Assembly (NCBI GenBank): GCA_016788585.1 | Contig: JAEURP010000002.1 | Span: 62,001 to 126,000, forward strand | Origin: Chthonomonas sp. | GTDB lineage: Bacteria; Armatimonadota; Fimbriimonadia; Fimbriimonadales; Fimbriimonadaceae | Reading direction: 5' to 3' | DNA: 64,000 nucleotides | Part shown: in pieces, positions 43,211 to 52,024 of the stretch | How positions within the stretch are numbered: the stretch's first letter is position 1 | Layout: the number at the start of each line of letters is the position of its first letter | The notes under the pieces: model-generated | What the model was told of the DNA's origin: nothing | What the model saw: only the letters and a program-made list of their open reading frames with translations | The model's database searches: none | Translations under genes and position numbers: made by a program

Positions 43211-44711
43211 CTTTAAGCTCGAAGGCTTCGAGCATCCGGTCATGCGCGTCGAGGATGGCGTCATCAAGGCGCTCCATGAGGAGGGCCCGGCGCTCGAAGG
43301 CACCGTCGAGGACCTCGGCGGCGCGTTCATCTTGCCCGCGTTCAACGATTGCCATTGCCATATCTTGCCGACCGGCATCGATCTTCGCAACCTCGCGCTG
43401 GATTCTTGCAAATCCCCGCAGGATATTCTCGACGCCGTCCGCGATCGGCTGCCGAAGGTCGAGGGTTGGCTGGTTGCCGTGCACTACGATCAGAACAAAT
43501 GGGACGGCGGCGCGCACATCACGCGCGATCAGCTCGATGCGATTAGCGATTCGGTGCCGATTCTGCTAAAACACACGAACGGCCACGCCAGCGTGGTCAA
43601 TAGTGCAGCTCTAAACGAAGCAGGAGTCACCGAAAACACCGAGGATCCCACCGGCGGCACGTTCGTTCGCGATGCCAGCGGGCGTATGAATGGGCTCCTG
43701 CTCGAAAAGGCCCACGAAAAGGTTTTCACCAAGATTCCCGAGCCGAGCCTGGACGAAATGGTCGACCTCATCCTCCGCGCCAGCGAGGCGATGGCGGCGT
43801 ATGGCATCACCGCGGCCAGCGATATGATGACCGGGCAATTCCATTTGCTCAAGGAGCTTGAGGCCTATCGCATTGCCTCCGAGAAATCGCGCATCCGGTA
43901 CACGCTTTGGCTGCAATGGGGCACCGTTCTCGGCCCGCGCGGGTTCAAACGCAACCAGATTGAAGAGATCGTTCGACGCATGGACCCGCGAAAGTGCAGC
44001 ATCGGCGGGCTCAAAATCTTCTCCGACGGCGCGATTGCCAGCGCGACCGCCGCCATTTACGGCCGCTTCGAAACCGATCCCGATGACGGCCGCACCGAGT
44101 CCGGCAAGCTCATTTATTCCCCCGAAAGGCTCGCCGACATGGTCGTGCAGGCCACGCGAAACGACTATCCGGTCGCGGTGCATGCTATCGGCGACCGCGC
44201 GGTGGACCGCACCCTCGACGCCTTCGAGGCGAGCGGCCAGGCATTCCGCCACCGCCTCGAGCACGCGATGATCCTCAGCGACGCGCAAATCACGCGCATC
44301 GGCCTCGATCGGTGCCAGGTCACCATGCAGCCCGAATTCCTCTCCGCGCTGGGCCACGCCTACAAAAAGCAGCTCGGCGACCGCGCGCCGTTGCTCAAGC
44401 GCGCCCGCAGCGTGTGGGATAAGGGCATCCCGCTCGCCTTCAGCAGCGACCGCCCGATCGTCTCCGGCGACCCCTGGCTGGGCATCCTCGCCGCCAGCGA
44501 CCGTCCGAAGGGCTTCGATCCGAGCGAAAATCTCACCCGCGCCGAGGCCATCAACGCCTACACCCACCGCGCCGCCATCGCCAACCGCGACGGCCAATGG
44601 CTCGGCTGCCTGCGTGAGGGTTTTGTGGCGGATTTCTGTACTTATAAAGAAGACCCGCTAACGGCGAAGAAGCCGAAGGTGAAGAAGACGTACTTTGGTG
44701 GGGAAGGATGA
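43191..44711 (+). CDS. Amidohydrolase, YtcJ-like
   Basis: A 506-aa metal-dependent amidohydrolase. Metal ligands: FNDCHCHILPTG (HxH) at about residue 60, ILLKHTNGHASVVNS at about 130, VAVHAIGDRAVDRTLDAFE at about 330, HRLEHAMIL, and FSSDRPIVSGDPWLGI (final Asp) at about 425. Members remove formyl or amide groups from varied substrates. GTG start, 20 nt inside the amine oxidase gene, so amine oxidase and amidohydrolase may act on the same compound. Stop overlaps the next ATG. Confidence 0.9.
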   Translation: MQRTFTNFKLEGFEHPVMRVEDGVIKALHEEGPALEGTVEDLGGAFILPAFNDCHCHILPTGIDLRNLALDSCKSPQDILDAVRDRLPKVEGWLVAVHYDQNKWDGGAHITRDQLDAISDSVPILLKHTNGHASVVNSAALNEAGVTENTEDPTGGTFVRDASGRMNGLLLEKAHEKVFTKIPEPSLDEMVDLILRASEAMAAYGITAASDMMTGQFHLLKELEAYRIASEKSRIRYTLWLQWGTVLGPRGFKRNQIEEIVRRMDPRKCSIGGLKIFSDGAIASATAAIYGRFETDPDDGRTESGKLIYSPERLADMVVQATRNDYPVAVHAIGDRAVDRTLDAFEASGQAFRHRLEHAMILSDAQITRIGLDRCQVTMQPEFLSALGHAYKKQLGDRAPLLKRARSVWDKGIPLAFSSDRPIVSGDPWLGILAASDRPKGFDPSENLTRAEAINAYTHRAAIANRDGQWLGCLREGFVADFCTYKEDPLTAKKPKVKKTYFGGEG

Positions 44712-45106
44712 AGTATCTGCGGCTGTTCGCGGATACGGGTTTATTGATCAGGCTCAACACGACGGTTTTGCCGCCTGAGGGGAGAAAGGCTCGGCGAATT
44801 TTTCATACTGAACGGGCCACCGGTTTCATGAGCGAGGCCGATAGGAACACCATTAGGCAGATCATCGCAACAGGAAGGGTCCCTATCTTCGGAAAGCTCC
44901 TCTCAACAGGCTTCACCTACATTTGGGTGTTCATGCTCTTGGACATCGCCGCCATTATCTTTGTACCGAACGACTCAACCGCACAGACGATTTGTAGGTA
45001 CGTCTTTTTTCTGCCAATGATTTTGCTTATGGTGCTAAGTGCTTCTCTATCTGGTGCCAACCCCCTAGAGCCGGATGAACTGACCAAGGACGAAGGGTCG
45101 AGTTAG
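44708..45106 (+). CDS. Small membrane protein of unknown function, 132 aa
   Basis: Not recognised. A soluble N-terminal 60 residues (MKYLRLFADTGLLIRLNTTV) precede two transmembrane helices (YIWVFMLLDIAAIIFVP at about 77 and YVFFLPMILLMVLSASLSG at about 99) and an acidic tail. ATGA overlap with the amidohydrolase gene, so it is co-expressed with it. Confidence 0.7.
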   Translation: MKYLRLFADTGLLIRLNTTVLPPEGRKARRIFHTERATGFMSEADRNTIRQIIATGRVPIFGKLLSTGFTYIWVFMLLDIAAIIFVPNDSTAQTICRYVFFLPMILLMVLSASLSGANPLEPDELTKDEGSS

Positions 45107-45110
45107 GGCC

Positions 45111-45449
45111 GCAGCAAGCTGCGTGATGGGCAGACGGGGCCGATCCAAAGCGGCAGCGAGCAGCCCGCACTCCAAAGAGCGCCCCACAATCCAGAGGATT
45201 GAAGATGGTAGCCAGGGTGTCGAAGACCCCTGGTTCGGAATCGTCTCAGCCCCGACTCGGAGAGTCGCAGCTCGAACCCTCTGCGACCCGCTGGGTCGGA
45301 TCGTGCGGTGGGCAATCGTCCAGGGGTCTTCGACACCCTGGCTACCTTCTTCAACCCGTTGGGTTGTTCGCCCGATTCCAACTGCAGCAAGCTGCGTGGT
45401 AGGCAAACGGGGCCGATCCAAAGCGGCAGCGAGCTGCCCGCACTCTAAA
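45111..45449. repeat. Composite repeat: 66-bp direct repeats around a 33-bp inverted repeat
   Basis: Direct copies at 45111-45176 and 45384-45449 (GCAGCAAGCTGCGTG start, GCCCGCACTCnAAA end) flank an inverted pair at 45201-45233 and 45320-45352 that matches at 32 of 33 positions (core CCAGGGTGTCGAAGACCCC). Short hairpins adjoin the arms. It fills most of the 414-bp gene-free space 45107-45520. The outer part of the direct repeat recurs inverted at 48386-48416. Confidence 0.93.
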
Positions 45450-45520
45450 TGGCACCCATACCAGGACTTTAGAAATCGTGACCGGCTCCGCAAGCCCGTA
45501 TTGTAAAATGAGGCAATCCG

Positions 45521-48270
45521 ATGAATCGACTTGTGGAAGTTTTTGCGGCGAGCCTGGCATCCATATGCGTTGCTTTTGGTCGTGCTGGCCAGCCAACCGG
45601 AGACCTGATTGTCGTGCCCAAAACCGAGGAATTTGTGCTCGGCGCCGTGCGACACCATGACTTTAGGGCGATCGGTCGTGGGCTCGGCTCTCGCGTCAAG
45701 GAAGCATATGCGGGCGGAAGAGTTCTGGTCGTTCGCCCTCCTAGTGGGTCAAATTGGCGGCAATACCGCCAGACGCTCTTGGCTACGGGAAGCTACGAAA
45801 GCGTCGAACCAAACACCGTAGCCGAGTTGACGGCGATGCCCGACGACCCATTGTTCAACAACCAATGGCATCTGTTCCAGATTTCGGCCCCTCGAGCATG
45901 GGACTTTGAGACAGGCACGAATTCTCCGATCCTTGCCGTAGTTGATGGTGGGGTCAATCTCACTCATCCTGACCTTGCTCCTAACCTGGTTCCTGGTTTC
46001 AACACGATCTCCGGATTGGCGCAGGCACAGGGTGGAGCAGTCAATGACGTCACGACATCAGGGCATGGCACCCGGACGGCGGGCGTTGCGGCGGCTCGCG
46101 GGAACAATGGCATCGGTGTTTCTGGCGTCGGCTGGGATCTTCGGGTGATGCCGATCCGGGCCACCGACAATGTGAGCGGTGCTACCCCCAGAAGCGAATT
46201 GTTGGAAGGCGTTCAGTGGGCGGTGCAAAATGGCGCGAAAGTCGTCAGCGTTAGCTACACAGAAGTCGAGTATCAAGATGTCGAGGCGATGGGTGCATGG
46301 GCACGAAGTCAAGGTGCTTTGCTCGTGTGGTCAGCCGGTAACTCAAATACGAACTGGGCAAATTTTGACCATGACAACGTGACCGTTGTCGGCGGCACCG
46401 ATCAAACTGACTCACGTTGGAACCCAAGTCCGACCTCTGGTTCCGGCTATGGAAAGGGTGTTGATTGTTTTGCGCCGTGTACGCAGATTTACACCATCAA
46501 CAAGGCCGGCGGCTATGGCAACGCGCCCGCCGGGGTGAGCTTCGCCGTCCCTCAAGTCGCGGCCACCCTTGCGCTAATGATGGGCCGATCTCCGAGCCTT
46601 ACCCCCTCTGAAATTGAAAAGCGAATGCTCCTGCGGTGCGGGAACATGGGGCCCCTTGGCAATGACTTGAACTTTGGTTTTGGCAGACTCAATGCCGGTG
46701 CTGCAGTCGAGTGGCCGATTCGCAAGTACCAGTTGGAACTCCTTCCGACAAGCGCCATTCCCGGGGCGACGAATGTTTGGCCCTATAAGATTATTGACGA
46801 TGGAACAGTTTATGGAGTCGTTTATCGAAATGGTCAGTCGTGTGTAATTGCGAAATGGCTTGACGGCAATCTAGTTAACTGGCAAACGAGTGAGCAAGCT
46901 CTGGGCATCTCATTTACAGATATCGTGATTACCGATGTCAACGAGAATGGAGTTCTTACGGGTTGGGCCTACAATGGCGAGTACTACGGCTTTATTTTGG
47001 GCTCGGGCGGATTGATTGACTTTCTCCACAATCCTTCACTCAATCGAAGCTACATAAATGGCATCAGCAATTCAGGCCATGCCGTTGGCCTCCATATGCT
47101 TGGTTGGGGCAACACTAGAGCTCGATTTCGTGACATTAGCGGTTCTTGGTCGGCTCCATTAGAGTCTCCGCCATACAACATTGGTGGTTCGACGGGGTTC
47201 TACAAGATCGCCGAAGACCATCGAGTAGTTGGTAGTATCGGTAGCCAACCGATTTTCTTTAGAAGTGACCTAGGGATCGAGTATTGCGAGCCCAACGGAT
47301 TTTTGAACGTCGAGGTAATGGAATCCACTGAAGAAGGAGCCTTTGTCGGCTGGTTTGCGCCTGATGCTCCTAGTGCCGATTCCTGGTATATACGTGCCAT
47401 TTTGTACTCAGCCAAGGGAGCGATACTGCGAAACTTCGGTGTTTTTACCTACGCCCCTGGCATAAACGAAAGCTTGGAAGTTGTTGGCGCAGACATCACC
47501 AACACTTCAGCATCGGTAGCTGCAAGAATTTTTGATGGCTACAACCCTGGGTTACTCATCGATAAGTTGGTTCCTCAACCAATACGACAAATCAGATGTT
47601 GCCAACAACGGTGACGACGCTAAATGAATCACCCGACATTAACAATGTCGGGCAACTAATCGTTAGGGGCCGCACGACTCTTAATCAATGGGTTGCCCTT
47701 ACCGCTAACCCTGTCGACACGCCCGGGCTTGCGCTTTCTCTGGGGCAGTTGGGTTCGAGCCCAACCTATGTCGGAAGCATTCCTCCATCTCTCAGCGTTA
47801 CCTTCACCAACGCAGCCGGCATTCCCTATCCGGATGCAACCGTACAACTGAGCTACGCGTCGTCCATTGGCAGGCTGGGCCTAGACCCACCGCCTTCGGT
47901 TACTGGAACGTATCGCCTTTACATGCGATGTAACTCAGCGGCAATTCCAAGCTATTCTGGTACGCCATTCTTGAATCGCCTCTATCCGCCATTGAGTGAA
48001 CCGGCCGTTCCAAGAGACGCGTTCTATCTGCCTTACAGTAGTCCGACAAGTTACAACGGTCAGCCAATCCTTGAGATGTATCCGGGAGATGTGGACAGCT
48101 CAGGCGAAGTGGACGCCGCAGATATCGATGCCGTCATTGCGACGTTTGGAATGGTCTACGGCGATCCTGGGTTTGGGCCAACAGATGTTGACGGTACCGG
48201 TGAAATCGACGCCGCTGATATTGATGTCGTGATTGAGAATTTTGGACTCGTGGGCGATCCAGAACCCTAA
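45521..48270 (+). pseudogene. Subtilisin-like (S8) dockerin-tailed protein, split by a frameshift
   Basis: Two adjacent frames (45521-47614 and one continuing to 48270) together match the 893-aa paralogue at 49316. The first has a signal peptide, the S8 triad in VVDGGVNLTHPDL (Asp about 141), GHGTRTAGV (His about 181) and GVSFAVPQVAA (Ser about 339), then HAF-like repeats. Near 47580 the frame runs to a stop after DKLVPQP, while the alignment with the paralogue (LGQLGSSPTYVGSIPPSLSV) resumes one frame over, ending in two calcium loops (GDVDSSGEVDAADID). One missing base explains it. Either a disrupted gene, a sequencing error, or a two-part product. Confidence 0.88.
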
Positions 48271-48283
48271 GCGGGGCAGGTCT

Positions 48284-48367
48284 ACGCCGTCCCTTCGGGA
48301 CTTTGGGTTCGGGCGGCCCCGTTCCAGGGCTTCGCCCTTCGCTAAGATGCGCCACCCCTTCGGGGTT
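48284..48367 (+). repeat. 84-bp repeat, copy A
   Basis: ACGCCGTCCCTTCGGGACTT to CACCCCTTCGGGGTT. Its reverse-complement partner (copy B, 48819-48902) has the same 84-bp length and about 80 percent identity; the pair flanks a small membrane-protein gene. Confidence 0.9.
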
Positions 48368-48385
48368 TCTGAGGGGGCCGCGGCG

Positions 48386-48416
48386 CTTTGGAGTGCGGGC
48401 AGCTTGCTGCCGCTTT
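48386..48416 (-). repeat. Partial inverted copy of the 45111 direct repeat
   Basis: CTTTGGAGTGCGGGCAGC followed by TTGCTGCCGCTTT is the reverse complement of 45147-45177 apart from 2 or so changes. Confidence 0.85.
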
Positions 48417-48492
48417 AGCGAGCGCCGAGCTTGCTCGAAGCGGGGTTTGGCGGGGGTGAAACTCGGCAAGGTTGCCGCCCGTACCTAAGTTC

Positions 48493-48819
48493 GTGCAGGA
48501 TTCGAACTACCCGCGGCCCAGCGCACCTGGTGACGAGTCCGGGTTGGACTGGTCGTCGGTCGGCGGGGCGGTTCTAGCTTGCCTTATCATCTGCACGGCT
48601 TACGTTTTTTTCCACTGGTGGCCCAGTTGGTTGAAGCAAGCGTTTGAGGCCGCTCCATTGTTTCTCGCGTTACCCCTGATTCCCGCATTCTTGCTGCAGA
48701 GTCGGGCGAGAACCCTTATTCATCGGTTCTTCTTGGTGGGCTTCGGATATTTTGCCGCCTTGTTCTTGCTTATTTGCGCCGGTTATTTCTCGTCCGCGAT
48801 TGGCTTTCCCGCGCGTTGA
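48493..48819 (+). CDS. Small membrane protein A, 108 aa
   Basis: Unrecognised, with three predicted membrane helices (VGGAVLACLIICTAYVFFHW, then FEAAPLFLALPLIPAFLLQS, then FLVGFGYFAALFLLICAGYF). It is paralogous to the next gene: both share SNYPxP at the N-terminus, WPxWL, LPLIPAxxLQS and GxGY. GTG 48493 was chosen because it aligns with the start of the paralogue. The gene is flanked by inverted 84-bp repeats, the second overlapping its stop. Confidence 0.65.
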   Translation: MQDSNYPRPSAPGDESGLDWSSVGGAVLACLIICTAYVFFHWWPSWLKQAFEAAPLFLALPLIPAFLLQSRARTLIHRFFLVGFGYFAALFLLICAGYFSSAIGFPAR

Positions 48820-48902
48820 ACCCCGAAGGGGTGATATATCTTAGCGAAGGACGAAGTCCTGGACACGGGCCGCCCCGTGCGGGAGTCCCGAAGGGACGGC
48901 GT
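48819..48902 (-). repeat. 84-bp repeat, copy B (inverted)
   Basis: AACCCCGAAGGGGTGATATA to AGGGACGGCGT, the reverse complement of copy A. Its first base is the last base of the preceding stop codon. Confidence 0.9.
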
Positions 48903-48928
48903 AACCCGAATCGCGTATTCTGGAAACA

Positions 48929-49243
48929 GTGAAGTCGAACTACCCGATACCAGAGAAACCCGCCAGCGAGCCTTGGTGTGGGCGTCCGGCGATTGGGTGG
49001 GCAATCGTTGCCTTCCTCCTCGTTGGTCTAGCTCTTTGGTATTACGCTTATTGGCCCGCTTGGCTAAGAGAAAGGGATTCCGTTGGATTGACGATGTTCT
49101 TGCCGCCGCTTATTCCTGCATTGGTTTTGCAGTCGACGATGAAAGGCTTTGTCCCGAAGTTCCTGACGGTGTGCCTCGGCTACATCATTTCCGCTGCTGC
49201 GGGTTACTTAGTTATCATCCTATTCTTCTGGGGCTTTATGTAA
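48929..49243 (+). CDS. Small membrane protein B, 104 aa
   Basis: Paralogue of the preceding small membrane protein, with helices IGWAIVAFLLVGLALWYYAY, the SVGLTMFLPPLIPALVLQS stretch and FLTVCLGYIISAAAGYLVII. GTG start (MKSNYPIPEKP). Function unknown. The pair lies between the two subtilisin-like paralogues. Confidence 0.65.
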   Translation: MKSNYPIPEKPASEPWCGRPAIGWAIVAFLLVGLALWYYAYWPAWLRERDSVGLTMFLPPLIPALVLQSTMKGFVPKFLTVCLGYIISAAAGYLVIILFFWGFM

Positions 49244-49315
49244 CTTGGTCTGCCTACCCTAGTATTTTGTGAATTGTTCAGTGACAAGCACCATCGTATA
49301 CTAAGACGTCGGGTC

Positions 49316-51997
49316 ATGAATCGCGCAATCGTTGTATTCGTTAGCCTATTGGGCTTAGTTTCCTTGGGATTTGGCCAAGCTGGTAAGCCGTCGGGCAGTT
49401 TGATAGTTGTTCCAAAGGAAGGGCATGGCGCCGGGCTAAGGTACATCGATCTTAAAGGTGCACGTGTCCTGACCACGATAGCTGGTGGCAGAATCCTCCT
49501 GGTTAAGCCGCCAAACAATGTGCATTGGAGTGACCATCGTCGTAGCCTCCTCGCCAGTGGGCAATTTGCAAGCGTTGAGGCTGACACATGGACAGCGCCG
49601 TGCGCGACCCCAAATGACCCAGAGTTTGGCCTGCAATGGCACCTCGGCCAGATATCTGCTCCGCGAGCTTGGGATTTCGCTCCAAGCGTAAGTAGCGTGG
49701 TGGCCGTGGTCGATGGTGGTGTGGACCTTTCTCACCCGGATCTCGCACCAAACCTTGTGCCCGGATACAACACGCTCACAGAGCTTGCCCAAACTGCGGG
49801 CGGGGTGGTGTCAGATGTTCGAACCAACGGGCACGGCACTCGTATAGCAGGAATCATTGCGGCGAAAGGTAACAATGGAATTGGTGTGGCTGGGGTCGGT
49901 TGGAACCTCAAAGTGATGCCGATTCGCGTCACCGACGACGCCGTCCAAGGTTTTGCATTACGATCCGAGCTGTTGCAAGGCGCACAATGGGCGCTCGACC
50001 ATGGGGCGAAAGTGGTCAGCATCAGCTATACCGGTGTAGAAAATGGCGATGTGCAAACAATGGGTGAGTACGCTGGATCTCTCGGGGCGCACCTCGTCTG
50101 GGCTGCTGGTAACACTAACACGGATTGGTCGGGCTTCGATCACAGTGCCGTTACGGTCGTTGGCGGCACAGGAAATGATGATTCCAGGTGGGTCTCAGGT
50201 ACCACGGTGGGCTCTGGCTACGGTCGAGGCGTCGACATCTATGCCCCCTGTATCCAAATCCGAACTACAAATAAGGGCGGCGGGTACGGGTATGCCCCAG
50301 CGGGAACGAGTTTCGCAGTGCCTCAGGTCGCCGCGGCATTGGCCATTGTTGCTGCCTACAATCCCACTTGGAGCCCATGGAAGGTAGAGCGACGCGTGTT
50401 GATGTCCAGCAGAGACCTTGGTCTCCCAGGGGCCGATCTTGTAAGTGGGTGGGGAAGGCTCAATTTGGGGAAGGCAATCGACTATCCAAACGTTAGGTAT
50501 CAAGTCTCGTTCTTGGAGACGTCACCCGGCACCGTGCAGAGCGCGGCATCGGCCATTAATGACAACGACATCATTTTTGGGTGGTCTGATTCAAACGGTG
50601 GCCAAATGCTTTGGTGGCAAGTCTCTACACTAAAACCCGTCGTGCCAGCAGCTTGGCTTGGAGTCAGCGGCACCCCAGTCCCAACCGAGGCTAACAATGC
50701 CAACTTTGTCGTTGGTTCATCAAACGGCAATCCATGGAAAGGATTTGCCTACCTGGTGGGGGCAGGGCCCTTCGCCCCGCCACCGGCGACGGCTTACACT
50801 AACTCCAAGTATTTGGGATTATCCGAGGCTGGACACATTGCTGGGAGCGATTTCAACGATCAAACAGTCAACAGCGGCTGGGTTCGATTGGACGGAGGCA
50901 ACTTGTTGCTTGAGCCACCAGGTGCTGGAGTTCGGGCCTACGACGTGAATGACCTGGGCCATCACCTTGGAAATATCAGCTGGACTTCATTGCAGCCGAA
51001 CATTTACGTTGGCGGGCAAAGCCCGATTTACTATGCTTCCGATACCTACAGTCGAAATGACCCTCTGAGGCTGACAAATCGCGGCGATATTGTAGGGAAT
51101 GAGTTTGATTTTGAACTTCAGTACCAAAGCCGCCCCTACTTCATGGTCCCACCCTACGCTTCCTACAGTCGAATAATGCTCGCACCGCCATGGCAGTCTG
51201 AGGTCTTGGACATTAATGAACAGGGGTTTGCCGTTGGAAGAAACCACGGACAATCTCAAGCAATTATCTGTGAGCCAGGGTTTGGAGAAATGAGCTTTCT
51301 TCGAGACAAATTAGTGTCTCCTCTGCCAAGCAACATTTTGGCACTCGTTAGTGCCCTTTCCGTGAATAATCGCGGGGTAATTGTTGGCGAAGCGAGGACC
51401 TTTGGGTTTCAATCTGTTCCCTTCAAAGCAGTTCCGGTGACTAGCGCAAACATGCTGGTAAACCTTGGGCAACTTGGTGAGAGCCCAACTTATATTGGTA
51501 GCATCCCTCCTTCTCTGTCTGTGACCTACCTCAACGATTTGGGGCAACCATATACAGGTGGCACAGTATTGCAAACCTATAATGTCTCTGTTGGGAGATT
51601 GGAACTAGTTCCTCCACCTTCCGTTACAGGGCCATACCGTATGTATCTTCGGTGCAGCGGAGCCCTCATTCCCGGTTATCCTGGCCCTCGCTACCTTAAC
51701 AAGCTTTATCCTCCAATGAATGAACCAGCCGCCGGCCCCGACACAGTGTTCTTGCCCTATTCCGGACCGAGCCCGACCGGTGCCGACCCTGCCCTTCTTA
51801 TGTTTGCCGGGGACGTCGACAGCTCAGGTGAAGTAGATGCCGCTGACATTGATGTGATAATTTCGAAGTTCGGTACGGTGGACGGTGGTCCGGGCTGGCA
51901 AGGCGATGTGGACGTCGATGGAACTGGAGAAATCGATGCTGCTGACATCGATTTAGTCATTTCTAATTTCGGGTTGGTAGATGATCCGCTGCCATGA
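49316..51997 (+). CDS. Secreted subtilisin-like (S8) protease with HAF repeats and dockerin-like tail
   Basis: An 893-aa exported protein, intact paralogue of 45521-48270. Signal peptide MNRAIVVFVSLLGLVSLGFG; S8 triad in VVDGGVDLSHPDL (Asp about 132), GHGTRIAGII (His about 172) and AGTSFAVPQVAA (Ser about 331). About 350 residues of HAF-type repeats follow (SAINDNDIIFGWSDSNGG, DINEQGFAVGRNHGQSQAII), then a small beta domain and two calcium loops (GDVDSSGEVDAADID and VDVDGTGEIDAADID). An in-frame start at 49274 would add 14 residues; ATG 49316 matches the paralogue. Confidence 0.9.
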   Translation: MNRAIVVFVSLLGLVSLGFGQAGKPSGSLIVVPKEGHGAGLRYIDLKGARVLTTIAGGRILLVKPPNNVHWSDHRRSLLASGQFASVEADTWTAPCATPNDPEFGLQWHLGQISAPRAWDFAPSVSSVVAVVDGGVDLSHPDLAPNLVPGYNTLTELAQTAGGVVSDVRTNGHGTRIAGIIAAKGNNGIGVAGVGWNLKVMPIRVTDDAVQGFALRSELLQGAQWALDHGAKVVSISYTGVENGDVQTMGEYAGSLGAHLVWAAGNTNTDWSGFDHSAVTVVGGTGNDDSRWVSGTTVGSGYGRGVDIYAPCIQIRTTNKGGGYGYAPAGTSFAVPQVAAALAIVAAYNPTWSPWKVERRVLMSSRDLGLPGADLVSGWGRLNLGKAIDYPNVRYQVSFLETSPGTVQSAASAINDNDIIFGWSDSNGGQMLWWQVSTLKPVVPAAWLGVSGTPVPTEANNANFVVGSSNGNPWKGFAYLVGAGPFAPPPATAYTNSKYLGLSEAGHIAGSDFNDQTVNSGWVRLDGGNLLLEPPGAGVRAYDVNDLGHHLGNISWTSLQPNIYVGGQSPIYYASDTYSRNDPLRLTNRGDIVGNEFDFELQYQSRPYFMVPPYASYSRIMLAPPWQSEVLDINEQGFAVGRNHGQSQAIICEPGFGEMSFLRDKLVSPLPSNILALVSALSVNNRGVIVGEARTFGFQSVPFKAVPVTSANMLVNLGQLGESPTYIGSIPPSLSVTYLNDLGQPYTGGTVLQTYNVSVGRLELVPPPSVTGPYRMYLRCSGALIPGYPGPRYLNKLYPPMNEPAAGPDTVFLPYSGPSPTGADPALLMFAGDVDSSGEVDAADIDVIISKFGTVDGGPGWQGDVDVDGTGEIDAADIDLVISNFGLVDDPLP

Positions 51998-52024
51998 CCC
52001 TTACTTCGAGCCAAAATTAAGTCG

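Noticed and set aside
43611-44597. 328-codon open frame antisense to the amidohydrolase
   Set aside because: Covers catalytic motifs of the real gene and has no recognisable features.
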